Below are positions 18,537 to 27,282 of a DNA stretch of 64,000 nucleotides, one piece after another. The position numbers and the translations under genes were made by a program. The notes under the pieces are model-generated. The model was not told where the DNA came from, searched no databases, and saw only the letters and a list, made by a program, of their open reading frames with translations. The stretch comes from Sphingobium lactosutens (lineage in GTDB: Bacteria > Pseudomonadota > Alphaproteobacteria > Sphingomonadales > Sphingomonadaceae): positions 1 to 64,000 of the forward strand of contig NZ_QJQX01000051.1 in the NCBI RefSeq assembly GCF_013393185.1, read 5' to 3'. The first letter of the stretch is position 1, and each line of letters opens with the position of its first letter.

Positions 18537-19317
18537 TATGGGCGGCCATGCGGGCGCGCAGGTCCGGCTGGCCGGTATGGGCGGTCAACCCGCCATCCAC
18601 GGGGATTGCCGCGCCGGTCACGCCGCTGGCGTCGTCCGACGCGAGGAAGGCGGCGACGGCGGCGATTTCCTCCGGCCGGGCGAAGCGTTGGGCAGGCACG
18701 CACCGCTCCCATTCGTCGCGCAGGCCGGGCATGGCCTCGACTCCGGGTGTGAACAGTGGCGTGTCGACCGGGCCGGGGCAAATGGCGTTGGCGCGAATAT
18801 TGTCGCGGGCATGATCGATCGCCAGACAGCGGGTATAGTTGATGACCCCCGCCTTGGCCGCATTATAGGCGGTAAAGCCGTAATCGGCGGCAAGGCCGGA
18901 TGCGGACGCGGTGTTGACAATCGCCCCGCCGCCGCGCGCGACCATGTGCGGGATGACGGCGCGACAGCCAAGGAACACCGCGTCCAGATTGACGGCGATC
19001 ACGCGCCGCCAGTCGTCCAGCGACAGGTCGGGGGTCAGTCCGTAACAGCCCATCCCGGCATTGTTGAACAACAGGTCGATACCGCCGAAGCGATCCGCCG
19101 TTTCCTGCGCCAGCGCCGCCAGAGCGTCCCCGTCGGTGACGTCGATCCGACAAAAGGCCGCCCGTTCGCCCAGTTCCGCCGCAAGGCCGCTTCCCTGCGC
19201 CTCGTCGAGGTCGGCGATCATTACGCTGCCGCCCTCGGCATGAAGCCGCTGCACCAGCGCCCGGCCTATACCGGAGGCGCCGCCGGTGACAATCGCGACT
19301 TTCCCTGCAAATCTCAT
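18529..19317 (-). CDS. SDR family oxidoreductase
   Basis: 262 residues, classical SDR. TGGASGIG near residue 11 binds NAD(P), NNAGMG is present, and the catalytic tyrosine and lysine are in YGFTAYNAAKAG. The C-terminus GAAIPVDGGLTAH is typical. Its ATG overlaps the upstream hydrolase stop (ATGA), so the operon is translationally coupled. It would interconvert an alcohol and a ketone of the unknown substrate. Confidence 0.9.
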   Translation of the reverse strand: MRFAGKVAIVTGGASGIGRALVQRLHAEGGSVMIADLDEAQGSGLAAELGERAAFCRIDVTDGDALAALAQETADRFGGIDLLFNNAGMGCYGLTPDLSLDDWRRVIAVNLDAVFLGCRAVIPHMVARGGGAIVNTASASGLAADYGFTAYNAAKAGVINYTRCLAIDHARDNIRANAICPGPVDTPLFTPGVEAMPGLRDEWERCVPAQRFARPEEIAAVAAFLASDDASGVTGAAIPVDGGLTAHTGQPDLRARMAAHSE

Positions 19318-20297
19318 GCGTCATTCTCTTTCGGAAGGGTCGCCAGCCAGGCCAGCAAATGGTCGGTCACGGCGTCCGGGCGTTCTTGCTGGGTCCAGTG
19401 GCCGCATCCTTCCAGCAGCACCGGCTCGGCCAGATTAGGGACGGATGCGCGCATCGCCGCGATCAGGTCGAAACCGGGCAGCATCGACAGCACGATGTCC
19501 CGCGTCCCGCCGATGTAGAGCGCAGGCTGATCGATCCCGCGCCCGCGCCACGGCGTCAGCCAGTCGACATCGCGATGCTGGTTGCGATAGCGGTTCAGCG
19601 GCCCGCGCAAACCGCCGCGTGCAAATTCGCCGACCAGATAGGCGATATCCTCTTCCCCCAGCCAGGCCGGGAAGGGCGCCACATCGGGCAGCCCCTCCAG
19701 CAGCGTGGAACCGGCGGGCCGACCATCGCCCAGCCCATCGGGCGCATCGCCCGACAGCCAATAGTAGAAACGGCGGACGAAACGGTCGAGATCTCCCTCC
19801 GCTTCCGCCTCCGCGACGCCGGGCTGCTGGAAATAATCCTGATAGAAGAAGCGGCCCCGATCCGCATGGACAGGTTTCAGGATATCGATCAGCGCCGCTT
19901 CCGCCACCCCGATGAACGGGACCGACAGAGCTGCGACGGCACGAACCTGCGTTTCGTGGACCAGCGCCGTGTGCCAGACGAGCGCCGCCCCCCAGTCATG
20001 ACCGATCAATATGGCCGGTCTGCCATCGCCCTCCGCCGCCACGACGCCCGCAATGTCCGCCGTCATCGATTCAAGGTCATAGGCCTCGATCGCGTCGGGC
20101 TTGTCGCTGCCGCCATAGCCGCGCAAGTCGATCGCCACCACCTTGTACCCCGCGGCGGCGATCGGCCCGATCTGGTGCCGCCACGCCGCCCAGCTTTCGG
20201 GAAAGCCGTGGACCAGAACCACCAGCGGCCCCTCCCCCGCGACAGCGGCGCGAAGGTGAATGCCATTGGTGGCGATCATGCGGAAATGCTGGTCCAT
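19314..20297 (-). CDS. Alpha/beta hydrolase, epoxide-hydrolase-like
   Basis: 327 residues from ATG 20297, which overlaps the TBDR stop by one base (TGATG); longer starts would run into the TBDR. The oxyanion motif is HGFPESW, the nucleophile elbow is GHDWGA with Asp as nucleophile (epoxide hydrolase/haloalkane dehalogenase class, not Ser esterase), and the catalytic His is in GCGHWTQQERP. The cap region contains YYWLSGDAPDG. Epoxide hydrolysis is the commonest activity of this sequence type, but dehalogenase or ring-opening activity is possible. Confidence 0.88.
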   Translation of the reverse strand: MDQHFRMIATNGIHLRAAVAGEGPLVVLVHGFPESWAAWRHQIGPIAAAGYKVVAIDLRGYGGSDKPDAIEAYDLESMTADIAGVVAAEGDGRPAILIGHDWGAALVWHTALVHETQVRAVAALSVPFIGVAEAALIDILKPVHADRGRFFYQDYFQQPGVAEAEAEGDLDRFVRRFYYWLSGDAPDGLGDGRPAGSTLLEGLPDVAPFPAWLGEEDIAYLVGEFARGGLRGPLNRYRNQHRDVDWLTPWRGRGIDQPALYIGGTRDIVLSMLPGFDLIAAMRASVPNLAEPVLLEGCGHWTQQERPDAVTDHLLAWLATLPKENDA

Positions 20298-22609
20298 CAA
20301 TAGCGCCAGCCGACCGTCACGCCATAGGTCGCGGGCCGCCCGGCCATGCGCCACGCCGTGTCAGCCTGAAAGGTGGTGTTCCAATAATATTCATTGAACA
20401 CGTTGCGGCCCCACAGCTGGACGCGCAGCTTGCCGTCCTCCGTCTCCACCCCGGCGCGCAGGTCGACAAGAGTGCGAGCGTTGATCCGCAGGATCGCGGG
20501 ATCGCCGAAGGTCGAATTGGTGGCGCTGTTGTAGTTGGCGCTCGCCCCGACCAACGCGCTCCAGCGGTCATTGAGGGGCCATTTATACTGAACGTCGCCA
20601 TTCACCTGCCATTCCGGTGTGAAAGGCATTTTCGACCCGGCATAGTCGGCGAAAGCGCCAGTACCGTTATAGCCGCTGAACTCCTTTATGCGGCCTTTGA
20701 CCCATGTCCCCGCAAGATTGGCGGAAAAGCCGCCCGGCGGCGTCCAGTTGAGCGACCATTCCGCGCCATAGACTTCGGATTTTGGCACGTTGATAAGCTT
20801 TTCGAGCAGGCCGAAGATCGGATCAAGCACCCGTCCGCGTACCTGTTTGTTGCGGTAATCATAGTAGAAAGCGGCGGCGTTCAACTGCACCGTGCGCTCG
20901 GCCAACGGCAATTTGAAACCGGCTTCATAGGCGATAAGGGATTCCTGCGTCGCGGGCAGGAAACCGGTGTAGCTGGATGCAGGCAGCGTTGGATAGCCGC
21001 CAGCCTTCCAGCCGCGCGACACATTGGCGTAGACGATGGCGCGATTGTCGAACGTATAGGTCAGCCCCCCGCGCCAGGAGATATTGTCCTGCGACAGGCG
21101 CCCGGTGACATTGGCTGGCTGGAATGCGGCATTGAGCGTCAGGCAACTGCCCGGACCGATCGGCGTGGTCGGCGGCGCGCCGGTGAACAGAGTCGTAAGG
21201 ACGTTGAAGCTGAGATAGGTGGTGCCGTCTGCATCATAGCTGCATCCGGAAAAATCGCGGACATTCTTCGTGTAGCGGATGCCGCCCTGTGCGGTCAGCT
21301 TCGACGTCAGGTCATATTCCAGATTGGCGTAACCGGCATAGGTCTTGATCGTTTGCCTGGTGGTGCTGCCGGATTTCAGCAGGATTGGTAGTCCCGGAAT
21401 GATCTGGTTGATGCTGTTGAAATCGGTGTTGAGAACCTGGCTCTCATTCACCTTGTCATGCGAATAGTTGGCCCCGACGATCCAGCGGGCGGGACCGGTC
21501 TTGCCAGTCAGGCGCAGTTCCTGGAAGAAGCTGTTGATCTTGCCCGGCGTATAGCTGTCGAGCACTGCGAACTGGGTGGCGTCCAGATCCTGATAGCTGT
21601 CCGTCTTGAACCGCAGCAGCGACGAAATCGACGTCAGCGTCACATCGGGCGACAGGTCGAGGTCGGCGCGTACGCTGCCCTGATAGAAGCTGTCGTCGCG
21701 CCGCATCGGCCAGTTCGCAGACCAGTTCGCCGCGCGGGCCGTCTCCGGAGCCGGGGGCACCGCCAGAACCTGGGCGTAAGCGCCCGAAGGCTTGTAGGGT
21801 GTGTGAGCCAGAAGCTGCGGCGCCTGAATGTCCGACTTGTCGTACCAGGCATTGAAATTGCCCGTGACCTTGAAGGTGCTGGACGGCTGCCACACCAGCA
21901 TGACGCGGCCGGTCAGCCGGTCGGCCTTCCCCAGCGTGTCGCTGCGGGTATAGTTGCGCTGCCATGTCCCGCCCTGCTCGGTCTTGAGGCTGACGCGGAC
22001 GCCCAGCGTATCGGTGAGCGGCCCGCTGGCGAAGCCCGACAGTTCGAAGGCGTTGAACCGGCCATAGCTGGCATCCGCCCCGGCCTCAAACGTCTTGCCG
22101 GGCTTGGCGGAAATATAGTTGATCGCGCCGCCGGTCGCATTCTGGCCGTAAAGCGTGCCCTGCGGCCCTTTGAGCACTTCGACGCGGGCTAGGTCGAGCG
22201 CCGCGCCTTCGGTCAGGATCGCGAAGGGCAGCGGCACTTCGTCGACATAGACGCTGACCGCAGGCGAAGCGGACAGGGTCGAATCGTAAAAGCCCACGCC
22301 CCGGATCGTGTAGACCGGCGTGGACACCTGACTTTGCGTGAAGGTGAGGCCGGGCACCAGCTTGGCGAGGTCGGCGGTGCTGGATACGCCGCGCGACAGC
22401 AGTTCGTCACCGCCGATCGCGCTGATCGACATCGGCACGGAATTGAGCGACTGCGCCCGGCGCTGCGCCGTAACGATGATGTCGGACGTAGCCGCACCGT
22501 CCGCCTGCGCGGATGCGGCGGCGGGTGGCGACGAGTCCTGCGCATGGGCCGCGGCGATCACCGCCGTCAGGCTGGCGCCACAAATCAGAATCCGGAACAT
22601 CTTTCGCAT
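20297..22609 (-). CDS. TonB-dependent receptor 1
   Basis: 770 residues from ATG 22609, chosen for the ggaggg ribosome site just upstream. The signal peptide ends AAAHAQ. The plug starts DIIVTAQRRAQSLNSVPMSI, the FecA/IroN-like form common in sphingomonad catabolic clusters, and the barrel ends GVTVGWRY with a terminal aromatic residue. It is the first gene of the operon with the hydrolase, SDR, cupin and ADH, so it probably imports their hydrophobic substrate. It is transcribed from a divergent promoter with two TetR-like operators. Confidence 0.92.
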   Translation of the reverse strand: MRKMFRILICGASLTAVIAAAHAQDSSPPAAASAQADGAATSDIIVTAQRRAQSLNSVPMSISAIGGDELLSRGVSSTADLAKLVPGLTFTQSQVSTPVYTIRGVGFYDSTLSASPAVSVYVDEVPLPFAILTEGAALDLARVEVLKGPQGTLYGQNATGGAINYISAKPGKTFEAGADASYGRFNAFELSGFASGPLTDTLGVRVSLKTEQGGTWQRNYTRSDTLGKADRLTGRVMLVWQPSSTFKVTGNFNAWYDKSDIQAPQLLAHTPYKPSGAYAQVLAVPPAPETARAANWSANWPMRRDDSFYQGSVRADLDLSPDVTLTSISSLLRFKTDSYQDLDATQFAVLDSYTPGKINSFFQELRLTGKTGPARWIVGANYSHDKVNESQVLNTDFNSINQIIPGLPILLKSGSTTRQTIKTYAGYANLEYDLTSKLTAQGGIRYTKNVRDFSGCSYDADGTTYLSFNVLTTLFTGAPPTTPIGPGSCLTLNAAFQPANVTGRLSQDNISWRGGLTYTFDNRAIVYANVSRGWKAGGYPTLPASSYTGFLPATQESLIAYEAGFKLPLAERTVQLNAAAFYYDYRNKQVRGRVLDPIFGLLEKLINVPKSEVYGAEWSLNWTPPGGFSANLAGTWVKGRIKEFSGYNGTGAFADYAGSKMPFTPEWQVNGDVQYKWPLNDRWSALVGASANYNSATNSTFGDPAILRINARTLVDLRAGVETEDGKLRVQLWGRNVFNEYYWNTTFQADTAWRMAGRPATYGVTVGWRY

Positions 22610-22664
22610 CACTCCCTCCATAACTGGCCGACACGCTGCTGGGTCGATCCTGCCTGCCTTGTGA

Positions 22665-22677
22665 TACGGATTCCGTA
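22665..22677. promoter_or_regulatory. Palindrome in the divergent promoter
   Basis: TACGGA-t-TCCGTA, 6-bp arms around one base, 55 bases upstream of the TBDR 1 start. Its sequence is unrelated to the neighbouring TAGTCA repeats, so a second regulator may act here. Confidence 0.35.
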
Positions 22678-22679
22678 AC

Positions 22680-22695
22680 TAGTCAATAACGACTA
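22680..22695. promoter_or_regulatory. Operator candidate A (TetR type)
   Basis: TAGTCaataacGACTA: inverted repeat of TAGTC/GACTA. It is a near copy of the site at 22740 and the two centres are exactly 60 bp apart. The pair flanks the divergent TBDR 1 and ligase 1 promoters; the TetR gene at 24463 is the likely partner. Confidence 0.55.
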
Positions 22696-22739
22696 ATCAG
22701 CTTTGACCAGTTTTAGCGCGCGCCCTCTGCGCGCATTAC

Positions 22740-22755
22740 TAGTCATTATTGACTA
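22740..22755. promoter_or_regulatory. Operator candidate B (TetR type)
   Basis: TAGTCA-ttat-TGACTA, perfect 6-bp inverted repeat with a 4-bp spacer, about 70 bases upstream of the ligase 1 start. Both sites are preceded by the same bases (ACTAGTCA). Confidence 0.6.
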
Positions 22756-22823
22756 TCAAAAAGCGAAGCGCTACGTCCCGTGGCAACGCGCCGAAAACAG
22801 GTGCATGAGGAGAGGATTGAGCT

Positions 22824-24398
22824 TTGCCGGACGCACGCACAGGCGCCTATCTGACCCAGCCCCTGCACCGGCTGATCCGCGAACTGCCCAACGCCATCGC
22901 GACCGTCGACCGCGGGCGGCGACGCACATGGGCGCAGGTCGGCGATCGCATCGCCCGACTCGCGGGGCTGCTGATCGACGCGGGCCTGCGACCGGGGGAC
23001 CGGGTGGCGCTGCTGGCGCAGAATAGCGACCTTTATCTCGATTATATGCTGGGCGTGTGGTGGGCTGGCGGCGTGCTCAATCCGGTCAATATCCGCTGGA
23101 CGGTGGATGAGATCGCCTTTTCCCTGACCGACTGCACCACCAGCATATTGATCGTCGACGACCATTTTTCCCCGATGATCCCCGCACTGCGCGCCGCCGC
23201 GCCGACGCTGCGGCTGATCCTGACGACCGGTCCCGCCGCGCCGGAATGCGTGGATTATGAAAGCGCGCTGGCGGCGGCGACGCCAGTGACGGACCGGGTG
23301 CGCAATGGCGAGGATCTGGCCGCGATCCTCTATACCGGCGGAACCACGGGCAGGCCCAAGGGCGTGATGCTGACCCACCGGGCGCTGACGGCGTCGGCGA
23401 TGAGCCATGCCGGGTCGGGCGAATGTGCGCCGGGCGCCTGCATGATGCACACCGCGCCGCTGTTCCATGTGGGCGCGATGGCCGGCGTGATCGCGGCGCT
23501 GCTGCGGCGGTCGCGCCATGTGTTCGTGCCCGCCTTCGAACCCGAAGCGGTCATGGGTGCGATACAGCATAATGGCGTCACGGACGTGTTTCTGGTCCCC
23601 ACCATGATACAGGCGCTGCTGGACCATCCCCGCTTTCCCGACCATGACCTCAGCAGCATCGAGCGGCTGATCTACGCCGCCAGCCCCATTTCTCCCGCGC
23701 TGCTGGACCGCACCGTCGCCGCCATGCCCAGGGCGGGCTTCGTCCAGGCCTATGGCATGACCGAGACGTCGGCCATCGTCACCCTGCTGGGACCGTCGGA
23801 TCATGACCCCGCCGCCTATGCCTCCGGCCGGGTGCGATCGGTGGGTCGCGCGACGATGTCGGCGGAACTGCGCATCGCCGCTCCCGATGGCTGTGACATG
23901 CCGCCCGGAGAAGCCGGGGAAATACTGGTCCGTGGCGAAAGCGTGATGACAGGATATTGGAACCGCCCGCAGGAAACCGCCGACGCGTTGCAGGCGGGGT
24001 GGATGCATACCGGCGATCTGGGCCGCATGGACGAAGCGGGCTATCTCTATATCATGGACCGGCTGAAGGACATGATCCTGACCGGCGGCGAGAATGTCTA
24101 TTCGGCAGAGGTGGAGGCCGCGCTCGCCAGCCATCCGTCGGTGCAGCAATGCGCGGTCGTGGCGCGCCCCGACGAGCGCTGGGGCGAGGTCGTGCACGCG
24201 GTGCTGGTCATACGTCCGGGCCATGCGCTCGACCCGCAGGCGCTGACCGCGCACTGCCGCCAGTCCATCGCGGGTTATAAATGCCCCCGCAGTTTCGAGC
24301 AACGCACCGTCATGCCGCTGTCCGCCGCGGGCAAGATCCTGAAGGCGACGTTGCGGGACGATGCCCGGCGGCTCGAATCCGGATCGTCCTCGCATTGA
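22824..24398 (+). CDS. Acyl-CoA synthetase 1 (AMP-forming)
   Basis: 524 residues from TTG 22824 behind aggagagg. The ATP/AMP motif is LYTGGTTGRPKGVML, then YGMTETSA (A5 motif), GYWNRP, TGDLGRMDEAGYLYIMDRLKD (A7/A8 region) and the terminal lysine in GKILKATLRD. It belongs to the medium/long-chain fatty acid and aryl-acid ligase group. It converts a carboxylic acid to its CoA ester with ATP, feeding beta-oxidation. It diverges from TBDR 1 and is followed by a TetR gene, so it is probably induced with it. Confidence 0.92.
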   Translation: MPDARTGAYLTQPLHRLIRELPNAIATVDRGRRRTWAQVGDRIARLAGLLIDAGLRPGDRVALLAQNSDLYLDYMLGVWWAGGVLNPVNIRWTVDEIAFSLTDCTTSILIVDDHFSPMIPALRAAAPTLRLILTTGPAAPECVDYESALAAATPVTDRVRNGEDLAAILYTGGTTGRPKGVMLTHRALTASAMSHAGSGECAPGACMMHTAPLFHVGAMAGVIAALLRRSRHVFVPAFEPEAVMGAIQHNGVTDVFLVPTMIQALLDHPRFPDHDLSSIERLIYAASPISPALLDRTVAAMPRAGFVQAYGMTETSAIVTLLGPSDHDPAAYASGRVRSVGRATMSAELRIAAPDGCDMPPGEAGEILVRGESVMTGYWNRPQETADALQAGWMHTGDLGRMDEAGYLYIMDRLKDMILTGGENVYSAEVEAALASHPSVQQCAVVARPDERWGEVVHAVLVIRPGHALDPQALTAHCRQSIAGYKCPRSFEQRTVMPLSAAGKILKATLRDDARRLESGSSSH

Positions 24399-24462
24399 CA
24401 AGCCCGGCGATTTTATCGATCCCCGCAGCCATGTTCTGTCATCATCATCCAGGCCGCGCGCC

Positions 24463-25089
24463 ATGCTGAGCGCACCGGCTCCGGCGAAACGTGGACGGCG
24501 CGGCGCGCTGAACCGCCAGAAAATTCTGGAAGCGTGCATCGCCTGCATCAACCGCAACGGCTATTCGGCAACCTCGGTGGAGGCGGTGATGGCGGAAGCG
24601 GGCCTCAGCCGTGGGTCGGTCCTGCTCCAGTTCCCCACGCGATTGCACCTGACGCTGGCGACGGCGGAATTCGCCATGGCGGAAATGCTCAAGAACAGCG
24701 AGGCGCTTGGGGCGACGATCGCCGACCCCGTTGAACGTTTCTGCCGCTTTGCCGACATCGTATGGGACGTGCACCGCACGCCGCCGTCGATCGCGCTGAC
24801 CGACATATTGCTGGCGTCGCGCTGGGATCAGGATCTGGCGGCGGGGCTGAAGCCGCTGGCCGAGGAAGCCGAACGCCACGTCGATGAACGCTTTACGGAG
24901 GTCGCTGCGCAGGCGGGGATCAAAAACATCGAAAGCGTGGTCCTGCATGGCCGCGTGCTCAACGCCAGCGTCCGCGGCATGACGATCGACCTGGCGTTCA
25001 ACCCCAGCCGCGAGGTCATATTGCTGGCGCTGGAAACGCTGAAACGGGATTATGAGGCCTTTTGCCGACAACTGGTCGAGACGGCCTGA
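24463..25089 (+). CDS. TetR family regulator 1
   Basis: 208 residues from ATG 24463; the open frame extends upstream but homology starts at about RRGALNRQKILEACIACINR. The helix-turn-helix is TSVEAVMAEAGLSRGSVLLQF at about residues 37-57. The ligand domain is typical in length. It lies 64 bases after ligase 1 on the same strand. It is a good candidate for binding the paired TAGTCA/TGACTA repeats in the TBDR 1/ligase 1 promoter, which is inferred. Confidence 0.88.
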   Translation: MLSAPAPAKRGRRGALNRQKILEACIACINRNGYSATSVEAVMAEAGLSRGSVLLQFPTRLHLTLATAEFAMAEMLKNSEALGATIADPVERFCRFADIVWDVHRTPPSIALTDILLASRWDQDLAAGLKPLAEEAERHVDERFTEVAAQAGIKNIESVVLHGRVLNASVRGMTIDLAFNPSREVILLALETLKRDYEAFCRQLVETA

Positions 25090-25101
25090 GTTGACCGCGC
25101 A

Positions 25102-25986
25102 TCATCCATAGGGACGCTCGGTCCACCACGGATAATAGGACGGCATGTCACGCGACACCCTGTCCGGGAAATCAGGCGCGCGTTTTTCGAAAAAGGCGGT
25201 CACCCCCTCCTTCGCATCGTCGCTCAGGCTGCGGGTCAGGATGCCCCGGCTTTCGATCCTGTGCGCCTCCATGGGATCGTCCAGCCCCAGCCCGCGCCAC
25301 ATCATCTGACGCGTGAGCGCGATCGAGACCGGCGCGGCATTGTCCGCAATCTCGCGCGCGATGGCATAGGCGGCGGGCAACAGATCGTCGACAGGCAGCA
25401 CATCTTCGACAAGGCCACCCTCCTTCGCCTCCGCCGCGCCGAACACCCGCCCAGAATAACACCATTTGAGCGCCCGGTTGATGCCGACGATGCGCGGCAG
25501 GAAATAGGTCGACGCCGCTTCGGGCACGATGCCCCGGCGCGCGAACACGAAGCCGAATTTCGCCTGTTCGCTGGCGAGGCGAATGTCCATCGGCAGGGTC
25601 ATCGTCGCGCCGATGCCGACCGCCGCACCGTTGATCGCGCCGATCACCGGCTTTTCCATGCGAAAGATGCGCAGCGTCAGCAGGCCGCCACCGTCGCGCA
25701 CCGACGGGTCGGAGAAATCGAACGTGCCCGCCTTGGCCTGTTCGGCAATATCGGGATCGGCCAGGAAATCCTCCGCCCCGCCCGATATGTCCGCCCCCGC
25801 GCAATAGGCGCGTCCCGCCCCCGTCACGACGACCGCCCTGATGCCATCATCGGCATCGACCCGGTCGAAGGCATGGATCATCTCCAGCATCATCTGGGTC
25901 GTGAAGGCATTCATCTTGTCGGGCCGGTGGAGCGTGATCGTCGCCACGCGATCGGCCACGTCGAACAGGATCGATTGATAGTCCAT
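25102..25986 (-). CDS. Enoyl-CoA hydratase/isomerase family protein
   Basis: 294 residues from ATG 25986 (a TTG start six codons earlier is possible). The crotonase fold is shown by LHRPDKMNAFTTQMM, the CoA/oxyanion segment GAGRAYCAGADISGG and GAAVGIGATMTLPMDIRLAS. The catalytic-Glu region reads FARRGIVPEAAS, as in classical hydratases and many isomerases. It is the last gene of the ligase 2 - ADH - P450 - hydratase operon and hydrates or isomerises an unsaturated acyl-CoA. Confidence 0.9.
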   Translation of the reverse strand: MDYQSILFDVADRVATITLHRPDKMNAFTTQMMLEMIHAFDRVDADDGIRAVVVTGAGRAYCAGADISGGAEDFLADPDIAEQAKAGTFDFSDPSVRDGGGLLTLRIFRMEKPVIGAINGAAVGIGATMTLPMDIRLASEQAKFGFVFARRGIVPEAASTYFLPRIVGINRALKWCYSGRVFGAAEAKEGGLVEDVLPVDDLLPAAYAIAREIADNAAPVSIALTRQMMWRGLGLDDPMEAHRIESRGILTRSLSDDAKEGVTAFFEKRAPDFPDRVSRDMPSYYPWWTERPYG

Positions 25987-26019
25987 GGGAAAGCTACTCT
26001 TCAAAGATTCTGGTCGGTG

Positions 26020-27282
26020 TCATGCGGTCGCTGCGGCCAGCGACCGGCTGTAGCGGACAGGCAGGCTGCGAATCCCGCTGACGAAATTCCCCTCGGTATA
26101 GACGGCTTCGCCCGCCAGTTCGATGCTGCCGATCTGCTCGAAAAACTCGTGGAAGAAGCATTCGATCTCCAGCTTCGCGAGATATTGGCCAAGGCACATA
26201 TGCGGGCCATAGCCGAAGGCGAGATGGTTGTTGGGCGACCGGTCGATGCGGAAGGACGCAGCATCGTCAAAGGCTTCGGGATCACGGGTCGCCGCGCCGA
26301 AGGCCAGCATGACATGATCGCCCGGCTTGAACGTCGTGCCGTGCAGTTCATACTCCTGCGTCACCGTGCGCATGAAATGCTTGACCGGCGCGGTCCAGCG
26401 GATCGCCTCGGTCGCGAACGTCTTGATGAGGTCGGGATTGTCGCGCAGCCGCTGCATTTCCCGTGGATTGTCGATCAGCGCCTTCATGCCGCCGACGATC
26501 GACGCCGCCGTCGTGTCATGCCCCGCCGTCGCGACGATCACATAATAGCCGATCCGTTCCTCGTCGCTCATCTGCGCGCCGCCGGGCATGCCGGTCGCGA
26601 TCAGCGTCGCCACATCGTCGCGCGGGTTGGCGATCCGATCCTTCGTGATGCCGTCGAAAAAGGCGAGATAGTCACGCTTCACCGCGACCATATGCTCCGC
26701 TTCGGTCAGGCCCGGCCGCCGCACCGCGGGGTCCGCCGCGCCGAACAGTTCGTGAGTCAGCGTCAGCATCCGCGCCTCATCCTCCGGCGCGATGCCCAGC
26801 GCCGACATGGCGACGCGCAGCGGATACCAGAAGGCCACATCGGTCGCGAAATCGCAGGCGCCCGACGCCTCCTTCATATTCCCGACAAAGGCGCGGGCGT
26901 GGTCGCGGATCGACTCCTCCAGCTTGCGGATATTCTTCGGCAGGAAGAATTCCTGCGTCAGCGCGCGCATATTCTGATGATGCACGCCATCCATCGCCGT
27001 CAGTGGATAGACGCCCGATTCCACGCCGAACAGGGCGATGTTCGATTGCTCGACGCTGATCGGCAGCAAGGTCATGCGCGGCCCGGCGTTGAAGATATCA
27101 GGCAGCCGCTCCAGTTCGCGAATATCCGCATGGCGCGACACGACCCAGAAGGGGCGGCAGCCCTCCGGCTCCGCAAAGGCGACCGGCTGTTCCTGACGCA
27201 GCCAGGCGTAGAAACGCTGCAACCGGTCCTGATCGCCATAAAGGGCCGGATTGGCGATATCGGCGGCCTTGAACTCGGTCAT
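26020..27282 (-). CDS. Cytochrome P450 (first copy)
   Basis: 420 residues, soluble bacterial class. Key motifs: I-helix AGHDTT (253-258), ExxR as EAIR (292-295) and the heme loop LAFGYGPHMCLG with Cys363. It resembles P450s that hydroxylate terpenoids, steroids or fatty acids. The start codon overlaps the stop of the alcohol dehydrogenase gene (ATGA). It needs a ferredoxin and reductase, and neither is encoded in this window. The product alcohol could be oxidised by the coupled dehydrogenase. A related P450 lies at 56162-57415. Confidence 0.92.
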   Translation of the reverse strand: MTEFKAADIANPALYGDQDRLQRFYAWLRQEQPVAFAEPEGCRPFWVVSRHADIRELERLPDIFNAGPRMTLLPISVEQSNIALFGVESGVYPLTAMDGVHHQNMRALTQEFFLPKNIRKLEESIRDHARAFVGNMKEASGACDFATDVAFWYPLRVAMSALGIAPEDEARMLTLTHELFGAADPAVRRPGLTEAEHMVAVKRDYLAFFDGITKDRIANPRDDVATLIATGMPGGAQMSDEERIGYYVIVATAGHDTTAASIVGGMKALIDNPREMQRLRDNPDLIKTFATEAIRWTAPVKHFMRTVTQEYELHGTTFKPGDHVMLAFGAATRDPEAFDDAASFRIDRSPNNHLAFGYGPHMCLGQYLAKLEIECFFHEFFEQIGSIELAGEAVYTEGNFVSGIRSLPVRYSRSLAAATA

